Source of the DNA: Deltaproteobacteria bacterium
GTDB lineage: Bacteria > Desulfobacterota_D > UBA1144 > Nemesobacterales > UBA2774
DNA: 64,000 nucleotides
Direction: 5' to 3'
Assembly: GCA_040223695.1 (NCBI GenBank)
Contig: JAVKFU010000009.1
Location: 124,001-188,000 of the forward strand
This document shows positions 27,526-39,512 of this stretch, piece after piece (position 1 is the stretch's first letter; every line of letters starts with the position of its first letter). Below the pieces are notes generated by a model. That model had not been told where the DNA came from. It saw nothing but the letters and a program-made list of their open reading frames with translations, and ran no database searches. Both the position numbers and the translations under genes were made by a program.

Positions 27526-27553
27526 GAAGATAAATAATTCACGGTTTATCTTC
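27526..27553. terminator. Inverted repeat between convergent pbpC and P450 genes
   Basis: GAAGATAAA (27526-27534) and TTTATCTTC (27545-27553) form a perfect 9-base inverted repeat with a 10-base loop, followed on the plus strand by a short T-stretch. It covers the P450 stop codon. The stem is AT-rich, so it is a weak but plausible shared terminator. Confidence 0.35.
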
Positions 27554-28913
27554 TTTCCATAATCATCTTTATACCGTATTTGGGACGTATCGTGATAAGG
27601 GGGTCGGGTTCGATACGCTGGTTGGGGACGAGGCGCATTCTCCATCCGGACGCTATAGTGGCGAGCAGTATCGCGCCCTCCATCCATGCGAATGGCTCTC
27701 CGATACAGCGCCTCGGCCCTCCGCCGAAGGGAAAGTAGGCGAACTTCGGGAGACCGGACTCGAACCCGGAATTCCACCTGTCGGGATCGTAATTCAGCGG
27801 GTTGGTATACAAGCGGGGGTCGCGGTGCACGACGAACTGGCTCATGAAAATATCCGCGCCCGCCGGGATTACGTATCCGTCAACCTCATAATCATTAATG
27901 GCGCGCCTTGCGACGGCCCATGCCGGGGGATACAGCCTCATCGCTTCCTTAAAAACCTTGTGAGTGTATGAAAGTTTCCCCAGGTCCTCCACGGAAGCTA
28001 AACGGTCTCCCAAAACAGCGCCTGTCTCCCCGTGCAGTTTTCGCTCGACTTCGGGGTGCTGGGAGATAAGGTAGAAAGTCCAGGTAAGGGAGTTGGCCAT
28101 TGTCTCCTGGCCTGCCAGGAAGAGCGTTATCGCTTCGTCCCTCACCTGACGGTCGCTCATTCCTTCCCCGTCCCCTTCCTCGTCCTGAGCTTCGAGAAGC
28201 ATGGTCAGGAGGTCTTCTTTCTCTCCCGGGTTTTTGCGCCGCTCTTCAATCAGCCCGAATATGATACTGTCCAGACGCTCAATAGCCTCGCGGCACCTGT
28301 TGTTGCCGGGCAGGGGCAGGCTGTCCAGAATTTCGGAGAAAGGAAAAACGAACCTCGGAAACAGGGTTACGATATCGGTCAGTGATTTTACAATCTCATC
28401 GGATTCGGATTCGACTTCGGCGTCAAACAGTGTTTTGCTCACGATTGCGAGCGTGAGGCGGGTCATTTCCCGGTGAATATCGAGAGCCTCACCCGTCCGC
28501 CAGTTTTCGCCTGTCAGACTGGCGTACTCTGCCATTACGTCGCCGTAGTTCTTTATTCTCCTGTGATGGAATATGGGCTGAATAATCCTTCTTTGCCTCA
28601 AATGAGACTCGCCTTCGTTTGTCAGGAGCCCTTCGCCCAGAACCACCTTGGCCCTTTCAAGGGCCCTGCTCTTGGTAAAGTTACGGTTATTAGTCACGAG
28701 TACGTCTTTTATATGCTCGGGATTGCTGAGCAGGTACACCTTGCGTGAGCCCGTCTTGTAGTAAACTATATCGCCGTACTCTGCCGCGATTCTTGTAAGA
28801 AAACCGAGAGGGTCTCTGAAATAACTCACAAGGGAACCCGCAAACGGCAGCCCCTGGGGACCGGGAGGCAGGAACGGCCTTTTAAATTTGTAACCCCTGT
28901 ATGCCGCTTCCAT
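27546..28913 (-). CDS. Cytochrome P450
   Basis: This 455-residue heme-thiolate monooxygenase has all P450 hallmarks: the oxygen-binding I-helix motif (LFLAGQETMANSLTW), the K-helix KEAMRLYPPAW with ExxR, and the heme-binding FGGGPRRCIGEPFAW with axial Cys403. The N-terminus (FLPPGPQGLPFAGSLVSYF) lacks a membrane anchor, so it is a soluble bacterial enzyme of the broad CYP4/CYP110-like group that often handles fatty acids or terpenes. No ferredoxin or reductase gene is adjacent. The start ATG lacks a ribosome site (see the promoter upstream). Confidence 0.93.
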   Translation of the reverse strand: MEAAYRGYKFKRPFLPPGPQGLPFAGSLVSYFRDPLGFLTRIAAEYGDIVYYKTGSRKVYLLSNPEHIKDVLVTNNRNFTKSRALERAKVVLGEGLLTNEGESHLRQRRIIQPIFHHRRIKNYGDVMAEYASLTGENWRTGEALDIHREMTRLTLAIVSKTLFDAEVESESDEIVKSLTDIVTLFPRFVFPFSEILDSLPLPGNNRCREAIERLDSIIFGLIEERRKNPGEKEDLLTMLLEAQDEEGDGEGMSDRQVRDEAITLFLAGQETMANSLTWTFYLISQHPEVERKLHGETGAVLGDRLASVEDLGKLSYTHKVFKEAMRLYPPAWAVARRAINDYEVDGYVIPAGADIFMSQFVVHRDPRLYTNPLNYDPDRWNSGFESGLPKFAYFPFGGGPRRCIGEPFAWMEGAILLATIASGWRMRLVPNQRIEPDPLITIRPKYGIKMIMERR

Positions 28914-28923
28914 ATATAATTCT

Positions 28924-28952
28924 AGAATATGGAATCGGTGTTAAGGTGTCAA
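28924..28952 (-). promoter_or_regulatory. Predicted promoter of the P450 gene, implying a near-leaderless transcript
   Basis: On the minus strand TTGACA (28947-28952) and TATTCT (28924-28929) are separated by 17 bases. The -10 box ends only 11 bases before the P450 ATG (28913), so the transcript would have a leader of a few bases, and no Shine-Dalgarno sequence is present there. Confidence 0.5.
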
Positions 28953-29116
28953 TCATTTCGTTCTATTATAGTCGAGATAGGTTTCGGTCCCGCATTAGCG
29001 GACGGTTCCGGAATAATTCTTGTCCGGGACGTCTTTCCAACCACTCCGGCGCGGGGACAGGCGGTTTGTAAGCGAGGGTAAAATTAGTGTAGTTTATCTA
29101 TTGACAGGAGCGGGTT

Positions 29117-29575
29117 ATGGAAGACATAAACACTCTAAGAAGAATATTGAGAGAAAACGATACTATCGCAGTAGTAGGCCTTTCCAATAATTGGCACAGA
29201 CCCAGTTACTTCGCCGCTAAATATCTCCAGGAGCACGGCTACAGAATCATTCCTGTCAATCCGGGGCAGAAGGAAATACTGGGGGAAAAATGCTACCCGA
29301 GTCTCCTCGAAATACCGGAGCCCGTGGATGTGGTGGATATATTCAGGCGTCCTCGGGATGTCCCGCCTATCGTGGAGCAGGCGATCGAGATAGGGGCAAA
29401 GGTCGTCTGGATGCAGCTCGGCGTGATTAACGGGGAGGCCGCCGGGAAAGCGAGGGAAGCGGGGCTCGAGGTCGTTATGAACAGGTGCATGAAGATAGAG
29501 CACGGGCGTCTTTTCGGCGGGATACATTTTATAGGTGTGAACAGGGGGTTCGTGTCTTCCAGAAGACCGAAGTAG
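29117..29575 (+). CDS. CoA-binding (YccU-like) protein
   Basis: This 152-residue single-domain CoA-binding Rossmann protein has the family's VVGLSNNWHRPSYFAAKYL start and VDVVDIFRRP region, followed by a conserved MNRCMKIEH end. Such proteins resemble the CoA-binding domain of succinyl-CoA synthetase but lack the catalytic part; their role is unknown. An AGGAG site precedes the ATG. It lies just upstream of metY and could share transcription, though metY has its own candidate promoter. Confidence 0.85.
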   Translation: MEDINTLRRILRENDTIAVVGLSNNWHRPSYFAAKYLQEHGYRIIPVNPGQKEILGEKCYPSLLEIPEPVDVVDIFRRPRDVPPIVEQAIEIGAKVVWMQLGVINGEAAGKAREAGLEVVMNRCMKIEHGRLFGGIHFIGVNRGFVSSRRPK

Positions 29576-29598
29576 CTTCCACGCTGGTAAGGCGGAAT

Positions 29599-29626
29599 TT
29601 ATGATAGGAGCGCGAATATATATAAT
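29599..29626 (+). promoter_or_regulatory. Candidate promoter of metY-metX
   Basis: A perfect TATAAT (29621-29626) lies 16 bases after TTATGA (29599-29604), about 47 bases upstream of metY. The -35 match is weak. I saw no SAM-I or SAM-II riboswitch signature in the leader. Confidence 0.35.
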
Positions 29627-29672
29627 CCGTTTTTCATTCACCGTATGAATATTGAGTCCCGGAGGAAGATAA

Positions 29673-32131
<2,459 letters not shown>

Positions 32132-32183
32132 CGAAATGAATTTTCTCAAGCCGGGTCGGGACGGATAGATAATTACGCATAAT

Positions 32184-33074
32184 ATGAAAAAGAAGATCGG
32201 GATTGCGCTTGGAGGGGGAGGGGCAAAGGGGTTCGCGCACATAGGCGTGCTGAGTGCGTTGACCTCAGCCGGTATCAATTTTGATCTGGTGGCGGGGACC
32301 AGCATAGGAGCGCTCGTAGGTGCTGCCTACGCGTCCGGCAGCCTCGATAGTCTTGAGAAGATTTCAAAGAAATTGGGCGTAACCGATATCCCCTTCCTTC
32401 TCGGTCCCACGTGGCCGTCGAAGGGTCTATTCAGCGGGAATTATATAGAGCGGCTTCTGAATGAGGTCATCCGCGTCGAGAATATAGAAGAGCTGGGAAA
32501 GCCTTTCGCCGCCGTCTGTGTGGATTTAAACAGGGCCGAAATCGTTACGTTTACAGAGGGCAGCCTCGTGAGAGCTGTTCGCGCTAGTATGTCGATACCG
32601 GGGCTGTTTACCCCTGTTATCCTGGGAGACAAGCTTCTCGTGGACGGCGGAGTGCTCGAGCCCGTGCCCGTAAAGGCGTTGCATGAGCTGGGCGCGGAGC
32701 TCGTAGTAGCGGTCGATCTGTTAAGCAACCTGTCTTCATCGGGCGTCCCCGGCGGGAAAGCAGGAGCTTCATTCGCGGATTATATCCGCTCTGTCGCGGA
32801 GAAGTTTTATATGGAGGATATGTTTTCCGCGCACGGCGGCGAAAGCAAAACCGGACTGTCGCTCATTGAGATTGTGCAGAAGAGCTCTGTTGCCGCTCAA
32901 AGGCGCCTGACCGAATATAACTTCAGGGAAAACCCTCCCGACCTGATAATCGACCCCCCGCTTTCGCACGTAAAGGTATTCGATTTTCATCGTGGCGAGT
33001 CTATTATGAAAACCGGCCGGGAGACTGCCGAAAAAGCCGTACCCGCCTTATTGGAGTTAATTGGCGATGGTTAA
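32184..33074 (+). CDS. Patatin-like phospholipase, RssA-like
   Basis: This 296-residue patatin-family hydrolase uses a Ser-Asp dyad: Ser40 in GTSIG and Asp154 in VDGGVLEP. A GGGGAKG oxyanion motif is near the N-terminus. It has no signal peptide, so it is probably cytosolic, like RssA/YlbK proteins whose substrates are phospholipids or acyl esters. It follows metX after 52 bases, and its end overlaps the convergent glycosyltransferase gene by 4 bases. Confidence 0.9.
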   Translation: MKKKIGIALGGGGAKGFAHIGVLSALTSAGINFDLVAGTSIGALVGAAYASGSLDSLEKISKKLGVTDIPFLLGPTWPSKGLFSGNYIERLLNEVIRVENIEELGKPFAAVCVDLNRAEIVTFTEGSLVRAVRASMSIPGLFTPVILGDKLLVDGGVLEPVPVKALHELGAELVVAVDLLSNLSSSGVPGGKAGASFADYIRSVAEKFYMEDMFSAHGGESKTGLSLIEIVQKSSVAAQRRLTEYNFRENPPDLIIDPPLSHVKVFDFHRGESIMKTGRETAEKAVPALLELIGDG

Positions 33075-34519
33075 GCTCGCTCGATGTATTTTTCCCCGTA
33101 TTTCCATTCTATAAATATCAAAATCCAGACGGGAACAAACTCGAACCAGACCACGACATTGTCGAATATGCCGGTGTAACCCCTCGGCTCCAGATAGTAT
33201 CTTAGATAGTAGAGGGGGAGCAGAAGCGTCGGGAGCAGCAGTGACAGCCTCGGTCTCAGAGTCAAAAAAGGAACTAGCCACGTGTAGTACCAGGGAAATT
33301 GAGCGGGGCTTACCAAGAATACGAATGCTACTATAAACAGGCTCTTCTCAAAGAGGTCTCTGCCGAGGGATTTCTTAAGCGTTACAACGCTTACCCACAG
33401 TATTATGAGAAAGGCCATAATCGCCCTTGCCAGTGCGTATTTGTGAAACGCGGCGTAGCCGAGGATTCCCAGAGCATGCTCCGATATGAATACGAGAGCC
33501 CTGAATGCGGAATCGTTATTCTGCCACCTCCGGCCGTACGCGATAAAGCCCGAGCTTTCATCAAGGCCGGAAATATAAACCGGAATCAGCAAAAAAATTA
33601 TCAGGGTGATAAATAAGAGAGCCGCCGGTATTAATTTCCGCGGATTAAAAATGAGGGGCTTGAAAATAACCGGCAGAAGGAACGCGGGCCACAGCTTTAC
33701 TCCTATCCCTAACGCAATGCTCACGGCAGAGCTTAAGTATCTGTTTCTCCCGGCCAGCATTATCGCGCCCAGCACAAATGGAAAGACGAGGACATCCAGA
33801 TGACCCGAGTTGAATATCTCCTTTACGAGAAGCGGGTTCCACCAATAGATTATCAGCATGGCGGACGGAAGTCCGATAATCCGCAGTGAATAGAAGAGCA
33901 GGCCCAGAGTAGCCAGATCGGATATCAATAAAATCAGTCTCCACGCCGTAAGGCTCCATGGTTTTATCAGGGATGAGGCCGCGAAGAACCCTTGTGCGAC
34001 AGGCGGGTATATGGAGCGTAAGTAGGGATGATTGACTCGGTTGATTATTTCACCCGATTCGCTCTTTAGACCGGTGAGTTCGGAAGGAATCCGGGGGTTT
34101 TCTATCACCTGCTCCGGGGAATATTGATAAGGGTTGAGCCCGTGCGAGGCCACCGAGCCGTCCCACAGGTATCTGTAGAAATCATCTTCCAGCATCGGGG
34201 TCGAGACGAGCATCAAAAACCTCAGCGCCAGTCCGACCAGCACGATCCAGATTAACTGTTTCCCCGTGAGCTCTGTTCTGGGCACGATGTAAACTGTAAT
34301 CAGATACAAAAGGCCCGAGAGAATGAGAACTGAGACGAGAGCGAGTACGGGCTTTTCCGGAGCGGGAATATCGTACTTAAACTCCTTTGATATATAGGCC
34401 AGTAGTGCGAAAAGTAGTATGAGGAGAATCCCCGGGAGTCCGATTGTCTTTACGGTATTTGTATTAGAAGAATGGGTGGAGGTTGGAGCTGTCTCCCCGG
34501 CTGTAGAGAATTTCTTCAT
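33071..34519 (-). CDS. GT-C-type membrane glycosyltransferase (DUF2029/mannosyltransferase-like)
   Basis: This 482-residue polytopic protein has about eleven to twelve hydrophobic segments. It has the GT-C layout: an early periplasmic loop with the acidic pair in MLEDDFYRYLWDGSVASHG, then NPYQYSPEQ and a following IYPPVAQGFFA loop. Such enzymes transfer a sugar from a polyprenyl-phosphate donor outside the membrane, often mannose, to glycans or lipids. Substrate and donor are not identifiable. It converges on the patatin gene (4-base overlap). Confidence 0.8.
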   Translation of the reverse strand: MKKFSTAGETAPTSTHSSNTNTVKTIGLPGILLILLFALLAYISKEFKYDIPAPEKPVLALVSVLILSGLLYLITVYIVPRTELTGKQLIWIVLVGLALRFLMLVSTPMLEDDFYRYLWDGSVASHGLNPYQYSPEQVIENPRIPSELTGLKSESGEIINRVNHPYLRSIYPPVAQGFFAASSLIKPWSLTAWRLILLISDLATLGLLFYSLRIIGLPSAMLIIYWWNPLLVKEIFNSGHLDVLVFPFVLGAIMLAGRNRYLSSAVSIALGIGVKLWPAFLLPVIFKPLIFNPRKLIPAALLFITLIIFLLIPVYISGLDESSGFIAYGRRWQNNDSAFRALVFISEHALGILGYAAFHKYALARAIMAFLIILWVSVVTLKKSLGRDLFEKSLFIVAFVFLVSPAQFPWYYTWLVPFLTLRPRLSLLLPTLLLPLYYLRYYLEPRGYTGIFDNVVVWFEFVPVWILIFIEWKYGEKYIERA

Positions 34520-34645
34520 TTCACCGCTAGAGGGTATGCCTCCTTATGATGAATGTCTTTACTCGGGAGGGCCGGGTCTGAATGCGTTCTTCCGGCCTAT
34601 GCCGACAGAGTGGCCGCAGTCCTGGACGGTAAGGGGAAACACCTC

Positions 34646-35599
34646 TTACCCGTGTTGCTCTTCGAGAAACCTCTCCGCGTCGATCGCCGCCATACAGCCT
34701 GAGCCCGCGGCCGTGATAGCCTGACGGTATTTATTGTCCTGGACGTCCCCCGCGGCAAACACGCCCGGTATGCTCGTTTCCGTCGAGCCGTTTTTGGTGA
34801 TCAAATAGCCGAGCTCATCCATTTCAAGCGTTCCTTTAAAGATTTCGGTGTTAGGATTGTGTCCGATCGCGATGAAGACGCCCTGAGCTTCTCTTTCTGA
34901 TGTCTCACCCGTTTTATTGTTTTTTAGAGCGACCCCGCTTACCCCTTTTTCCGTATCGCCGAGTATCTCCAGAACCTCGGTATCCCATATAAAATCAATT
35001 TTGGAATTCTTGAATGCCCTTTCCTGTAGTATTTTTGAGGCTCTCAACTCGTCTCTCCGGTGGACTATATTCACCTTTGACGCAAACTTTGTGAGAAATA
35101 TTGCTTCCTCGGCGGCGCTGTCCCCGCCTCCGACGACGATAAGCTCTTTATCCTTAAAAAAGAATCCGTCGCATGTGGCGCAGGTTGAAACTCCGTGTCC
35201 GAGGAGATACTTCTCCGATTCCAGACCCAGCATTTTAGCCGAAGCTCCGGACGCTATAATAAAGCTGTCGGCTTCGATAGTCGTATCGCCTACAACGACT
35301 TTGAAAGGCCTTTCTGAAAAGTCGACCGAGGTTATGGTTCTCATCACGAATTTCGCGCCGAACCTCTGCGCCTGTTTTCTCATCGCGTCAATCAGTTCGG
35401 GACCGAGGACTCCGTCGGGGAACCCCGGAAAGTTTTCCACGTCCGTTGTCAGGGTAAGCTGTCCTCCGGCTTCCATGCCCTCGAATACAACAGGCTCGAG
35501 GTTAGCCCTGGCCGTATACAGAGCGGCGGTCAGCCCCGCAGGGCCCGATCCCATAATTACTACACTCTGCCTTCCTTTTAATTCGGAAATATCCGTCAT
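34646..35599 (-). CDS. trxB: Thioredoxin reductase
   Basis: This FAD- and NADPH-dependent flavoenzyme reduces thioredoxin. The start is the ATG at 35599, since a GAGGAG ribosome site precedes it; an upstream GTG at 35605 overlaps that site. The 317-residue protein has an FAD-binding GSGPAGLTAALYTARA, the redox pair Cys140-Cys143 in TCATCDG, and an NADPH-binding VVGGGDSAAEEA. The C-terminal FAD motif is GVFAAGDVQD. No thioredoxin gene lies in the window. Confidence 0.96.
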   Translation of the reverse strand: MTDISELKGRQSVVIMGSGPAGLTAALYTARANLEPVVFEGMEAGGQLTLTTDVENFPGFPDGVLGPELIDAMRKQAQRFGAKFVMRTITSVDFSERPFKVVVGDTTIEADSFIIASGASAKMLGLESEKYLLGHGVSTCATCDGFFFKDKELIVVGGGDSAAEEAIFLTKFASKVNIVHRRDELRASKILQERAFKNSKIDFIWDTEVLEILGDTEKGVSGVALKNNKTGETSEREAQGVFIAIGHNPNTEIFKGTLEMDELGYLITKNGSTETSIPGVFAAGDVQDNKYRQAITAAGSGCMAAIDAERFLEEQHG

Positions 35600-35822
35600 C
35601 TTCACTCCTCTTCACATTACATCTTAAACAATTTCCGCTTTATACTACATTTCGTCTGCGGATTTTCAAGTGGCACACCCTCATCAAAAAGGGGTGATTC
35701 CCCGTTAGATAAAGAAAAACAGCGCCGGGATTCAAACAGCGCTTCGATTTATATGAATATTACTTGGGCAGAATCGCGCCCTATGGTTATACTTATGTGC
35801 TAGACAGGTAATCGTAAACGTT

Positions 35823-36929
35823 ATGAATAAACTGCACCTCCATCAGTTGCACGAGTCCCTCGGCGCAAGCTTCACCGAACAGGGTGGATGGCTTATACCG
35901 GGGAGCTACGCCAACAAATTAGGCGAGTACGAAGCCGTTAGAAAAAATGCGGGGATTACGGATCTCTCGCACAGGGGTAAATTGCGGCTTAGCGGGAAAG
36001 AGCATTTGAAGTTCCTTCAGGGCATGCTCACCAATGACGTGGTCAAGCTGCCTGTGGGAAGCGGCATGTACGCTACAATACTCACTGTGAAGGGAAGGGT
36101 GCTCTCCGATATGAATGTTTACCGCGGTGAGGATTATGTTTTTCTCGATATGGAGCCGGGACTTAATGAAAAGGTAGGGGATCTGTTGAAAAAATTCAGG
36201 TTGTCATATAAGGCCGACATAGAGGATATGACAAAGAGTCTCGGCCTGCTTTCCGTTCACGGGCCCAGAGCGCGGGGCTTGGTTCAGGAGCTTCTCGGAG
36301 GCGGAGTAGCGGAAATGTCCGAACGCTCCCATTTCAAAGCGGACGTAGAGGGGATGGAGGTTACGGCGGTAAGGATTAACAGAACCGGGGAAGAAGGCTA
36401 TGATCTCTACGCCGGCAGTGAGAGCCTGGGCAATCTGTGGGAGCTGCTCTCGGGCAGGGGGGCGGACTCGGGACTCGAGCCCGTCGGCTCCGATGCTCTT
36501 GAAATACTCAGGATAGAAGCCGGGATTCCGGTTTACGACAGGGATATGGACGAAAGCACCATTCCTATAGAGGCCGGGCTCTGGCATGCGCTCGACTTCG
36601 AGAAGGGCTGTTACGTAGGGCAGGAGGTCGTGGCTCGTATTAAATGGAGAGGCCATGTTAACCGTCATCTTACGGGATTTATTATAGACGGGGACGAATT
36701 GCCTCTGAGGGATGACGAAATTTATAACGGCGATAAAAAGGTCGGGCGTGTGACGAGCAGCGTGTTTTCCCCCGTCTTGGGCCGTCCGGTAGCCCTCGGA
36801 TACATAAGAAGGGAATTCAGGGAGCCGGGCACCAGGGTCTCGATTCATTCTGCCGGAGCGCAAACTCTCAATGCCGGGGTATCGGAGCTCCCCTTTTACA
36901 AGGGATCGTCCGGAGAGAAAAAACTTTAA
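35823..36929 (+). CDS. ygfZ: YgfZ/CAF17 folate-binding protein
   Basis: This 368-residue GcvT-fold protein of the YgfZ/CAF17/IBA57 family helps assemble or repair certain iron-sulfur enzymes using tetrahydrofolate. The diagnostic KGCYVGQE (Lys261-Glu268, with Cys263) is intact. The GcvT-like N-terminal (ITDLSHRGKLRLSG, then FLQGMLTNDV) matches the family. It is a stand-alone gene divergent from trxB, with about 170 bases to mreB. Tight homology to GcvT means a glycine-cleavage role could be guessed, but the motif argues for YgfZ. Confidence 0.9.
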   Translation: MNKLHLHQLHESLGASFTEQGGWLIPGSYANKLGEYEAVRKNAGITDLSHRGKLRLSGKEHLKFLQGMLTNDVVKLPVGSGMYATILTVKGRVLSDMNVYRGEDYVFLDMEPGLNEKVGDLLKKFRLSYKADIEDMTKSLGLLSVHGPRARGLVQELLGGGVAEMSERSHFKADVEGMEVTAVRINRTGEEGYDLYAGSESLGNLWELLSGRGADSGLEPVGSDALEILRIEAGIPVYDRDMDESTIPIEAGLWHALDFEKGCYVGQEVVARIKWRGHVNRHLTGFIIDGDELPLRDDEIYNGDKKVGRVTSSVFSPVLGRPVALGYIRREFREPGTRVSIHSAGAQTLNAGVSELPFYKGSSGEKKL

Positions 36930-37104
36930 ATCGGCTAAAATAAGCTCTTATATTCCTTGATTTTCTTCCGCTCTCTATTATAGTATCAGCTTACGCTTTT
37001 TTGTGTTAATATTAAGCTAAGGTTCCGGGTTGGGATTTCTATATAACTCATTAATAACATTTTATTAATTTCTGACTTATAATTTGGGTAGGAGGGTATT
37101 GGAA

Positions 37105-38148
37105 ATGATATTCGATACGATTTTAGGATGGTTTTCAAATGATCTCGCTGTCGATCTGGGGACCGCGAACACATTGGTATATGTAAGGGGGAAGGGAATA
37201 GTGGCTAACGAGCCCTCTGTAGTCGCGGTACAGGAGGACATGAGAGCGACAAAAAAAATACTCGCTGTGGGTAAAGAAGCGAAGGATATGGTCGGAAGGA
37301 CGCCCGGTTCGATTAAGGCGATAAGACCTCTCAAGGACGGCGTTATAGCCGATTTCGATGTAGCCCAGAAAATGCTTGAATACTTTATCCGCAAGACCCA
37401 CAACAACAGAAAAAGTTTTGTAAGGCCGCGTATTATCGTTTCCGTGCCTATAGGTATAACGGAGGTGGAGAAGAGGGCCGTCAGAGAATCGGCCGAGGCC
37501 GCGGGGGCGAGGGAAGTCTATTTGATCGAGGAAACGATGTCCGCAGCCATAGGGGCCGGAATGCCCGTCACGGAGCCTACCGGAAACATGGTCGTCGACA
37601 TAGGGGGTGGAACCACGAGTGTGGCGGTAATTTCGCTTGCCGGTATCGTCGTGAGCAAATCCATCAAAATCGGCGGGGACAAGCTCGACGAAGCTATACT
37701 TCAATACGTGAAAAGAAGTTACAACATGCTTATCGGTGAAAGAACGGCGGAAGACGTCAAGAAAAAACTCGGAAAGGTATTGGGCAACGGCGATATAGGT
37801 TCAATGAATGTAAAGGGCAGGGACCTGCGCGCCGGAATACCGCGTACTATTGAAATAACATCCGAAGAGGTAAGGGAAGCGCTTACGGAGCCCGTGAGCT
37901 TTATTATAGAGGGTATAAAACAGACCCTGGAAAGAACCCCTCCCGAGCTCGCAGCCGACATAGTCGACAGCGGTATCGTGCTTACAGGCGGGGGAGCGCT
38001 TCTGGGGAATCTGGATCAGCTGATCAAGGAAGAAACGGGGCTTCCGGTCTCGAGGGCCGATGACCCTCTGACGTGCGTAGTTTACGGTTCGGGAAAAGTG
38101 CTGGACGAGCTCGACCTCCTGAGAGAGGTGAGCATCGGATACTCGTAA
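37105..38148 (+). CDS. mreB: Rod shape-determining protein MreB
   Basis: This actin-like ATPase forms membrane filaments that guide lateral wall synthesis. The start is the ATG at 37105, 9 bases after an AGGAGG site; a TTG at 37084 is in frame but upstream of that site. The 347-residue protein has the actin phosphate-1 motif ([19 protein letters not shown]), the connector and phosphate-2 motif ([16 protein letters not shown]) and the adenosine motif ([11 protein letters not shown]). An N-terminal amphipathic helix ([12 protein letters not shown]) would bind the membrane. It leads an mreBCD-mrdA-rodA operon. Confidence 0.97.
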   Translation: MIFDTILGWFSNDLAVDLGTANTLVYVRGKGIVANEPSVVAVQEDMRATKKILAVGKEAKDMVGRTPGSIKAIRPLKDGVIADFDVAQKMLEYFIRKTHNNRKSFVRPRIIVSVPIGITEVEKRAVRESAEAAGAREVYLIEETMSAAIGAGMPVTEPTGNMVVDIGGGTTSVAVISLAGIVVSKSIKIGGDKLDEAILQYVKRSYNMLIGERTAEDVKKKLGKVLGNGDIGSMNVKGRDLRAGIPRTIEITSEEVREALTEPVSFIIEGIKQTLERTPPELAADIVDSGIVLTGGGALLGNLDQLIKEETGLPVSRADDPLTCVVYGSGKVLDELDLLREVSIGYS

Positions 38149-38200
38149 GAACCCTGCCAATGTCGGTGATTTATTGACTATAAGCTGTTATGATATGTAA

Positions 38201-39028
38201 ATGTTCTTCTTCAAGCGTCGCACATTTATAATAATTCTTATTCTCTTTTTTATTGCCATTCAGCTTTTCTCTCTCGATTTGAGAGAAAGAGAAAGTAATA
38301 ATCCCGTATCCAGATTCGTTCTTACTTTAACCTACTACCCCCAGAAATTTATTTCCGGTCTGACGAATAAGACAGTCGGCGTCTGGAAAAATTATATCGG
38401 TCTGATAAAAATCAGAGAAGAAAACATGAGGCTCAGGGAAGAGCTAAACAGGATTCGCCGTGAGAAATTCGAGCTCGCCGAAGCAGAGGTTCAGAACACG
38501 AGGTTGAAAAAACTTCTGGAGTTTAAAGAGGACATATCCTATCCCGTTGTCTCTGCCAACGTCATAGGCGCGAGTCCCTCGATACTGCGTTCTCAGGTTG
38601 TCATTGTGGGCAAGGGAACAATGGACGGTGTGTACGAAGGGATGCCCGTGGCGTCTTCTGACGGTATAGTCGGAAGGATACTGCTCGCAGGCGATAAAAG
38701 CTCCGAGGTGCTTCTGATTACGGACCCGGTAAGCGCGGTTGACGCCTACATTCACCGGACGCGCGCGAGGGGAATAGTAAAAGGGGCCGGGAACGGATGT
38801 CAGATGGAATATATAGAGAAAAAATCCGATGTGAGCACGGGGGACAAGGTTATATCTTCCGGTAAAGACGGATTCTTCCCGAAGGGAGTTATAATCGGCA
38901 CCGTTACCGCGGTCGATACTAAAGGCAGCTTTATCACTGCCTCGGTTTCTCCCCATGTCGATTTAAACTCACTGGAGGAGGTTGTTATCATCCTCAAATC
39001 GGTAAACAATGTGGTACTGAATGAATAG
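38201..39028 (+). CDS. mreC: Rod shape-determining protein MreC
   Basis: This is a periplasmic scaffold of the elongasome that activates PBP2. It is a 275-residue bitopic protein: a transmembrane helix (about residues 8-26), a coiled coil (about 65-110) and two beta-barrel domains containing VVSANVIGASPSILRSQ and GMPVASSDGIVGRIL. It starts 52 bases after mreB and its end overlaps mreD by 8 bases. Confidence 0.95.
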   Translation: MFFFKRRTFIIILILFFIAIQLFSLDLRERESNNPVSRFVLTLTYYPQKFISGLTNKTVGVWKNYIGLIKIREENMRLREELNRIRREKFELAEAEVQNTRLKKLLEFKEDISYPVVSANVIGASPSILRSQVVIVGKGTMDGVYEGMPVASSDGIVGRILLAGDKSSEVLLITDPVSAVDAYIHRTRARGIVKGAGNGCQMEYIEKKSDVSTGDKVISSGKDGFFPKGVIIGTVTAVDTKGSFITASVSPHVDLNSLEEVVIILKSVNNVVLNE

Positions 39029-39512
39029 AACAGTCACAATATTCTCGTTAGTAATAATTTCAATCCTGTTTATAACAATTCAAACGACCCTTCTGTCCCC
39101 TAGAACTGCGGGGTATCTGTTCCCGGATTTGAATCTGATCTTGATAGTTTTCCTTGCGGTGTACTCCGAGACCAGAGGAAGTTTTTTGCTCGCTGCCGGA
39201 AACGGTTACATGATGGATGTCCTTTCGGGCAATCTGCCCGGGACGTTCACCATCTCCCGCTTGAGCGCATATCTTCTTGTCAGGTCCAGCTCTAATCATG
39301 TTTATTTGAAAAAAATGATTGTTCAGGGACTGGTTATATTCGTCGCGACAATTTTTACGTGGACTTTTATATTGTCTGTAATTAAAATAAAGGGTGAGGG
39401 AGGATTTCATATTTCATTTAATGAGATAATGACCCAGGGGCTCATCAATACCGTTGTAGGGGTTCCACTCTTTTGGGCTGCGAGAAGGGTTCATGCAAGA
39501 TTTCAGAAGTAG
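39021..39512 (+). CDS. mreD: Rod shape-determining protein MreD
   Basis: This is a 163-residue integral membrane elongasome component with five or so hydrophobic segments. The family has little sequence signature; its position between mreC and mrdA (overlaps of 8 and 20 bases) and its DLNLILIVFLAVYSE and GYMMDVLSG stretches support the assignment. Confidence 0.9.
   Translation: MNRTVTIFSLVIISILFITIQTTLLSPRTAGYLFPDLNLILIVFLAVYSETRGSFLLAAGNGYMMDVLSGNLPGTFTISRLSAYLLVRSSSNHVYLKKMIVQGLVIFVATIFTWTFILSVIKIKGEGGFHISFNEIMTQGLINTVVGVPLFWAARRVHARFQK

Noticed and set aside
29576-29672. Possible SAM riboswitch before metY
   Set aside because: No SAM-I or SAM-II consensus segments were seen; the leader is only about 45 bases after the candidate promoter.
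35688-35704. GGGG/CCCC hairpin upstream of ygfZ
   Set aside because: A 4-base stem without a T-run; insufficient for a terminator or regulatory site.
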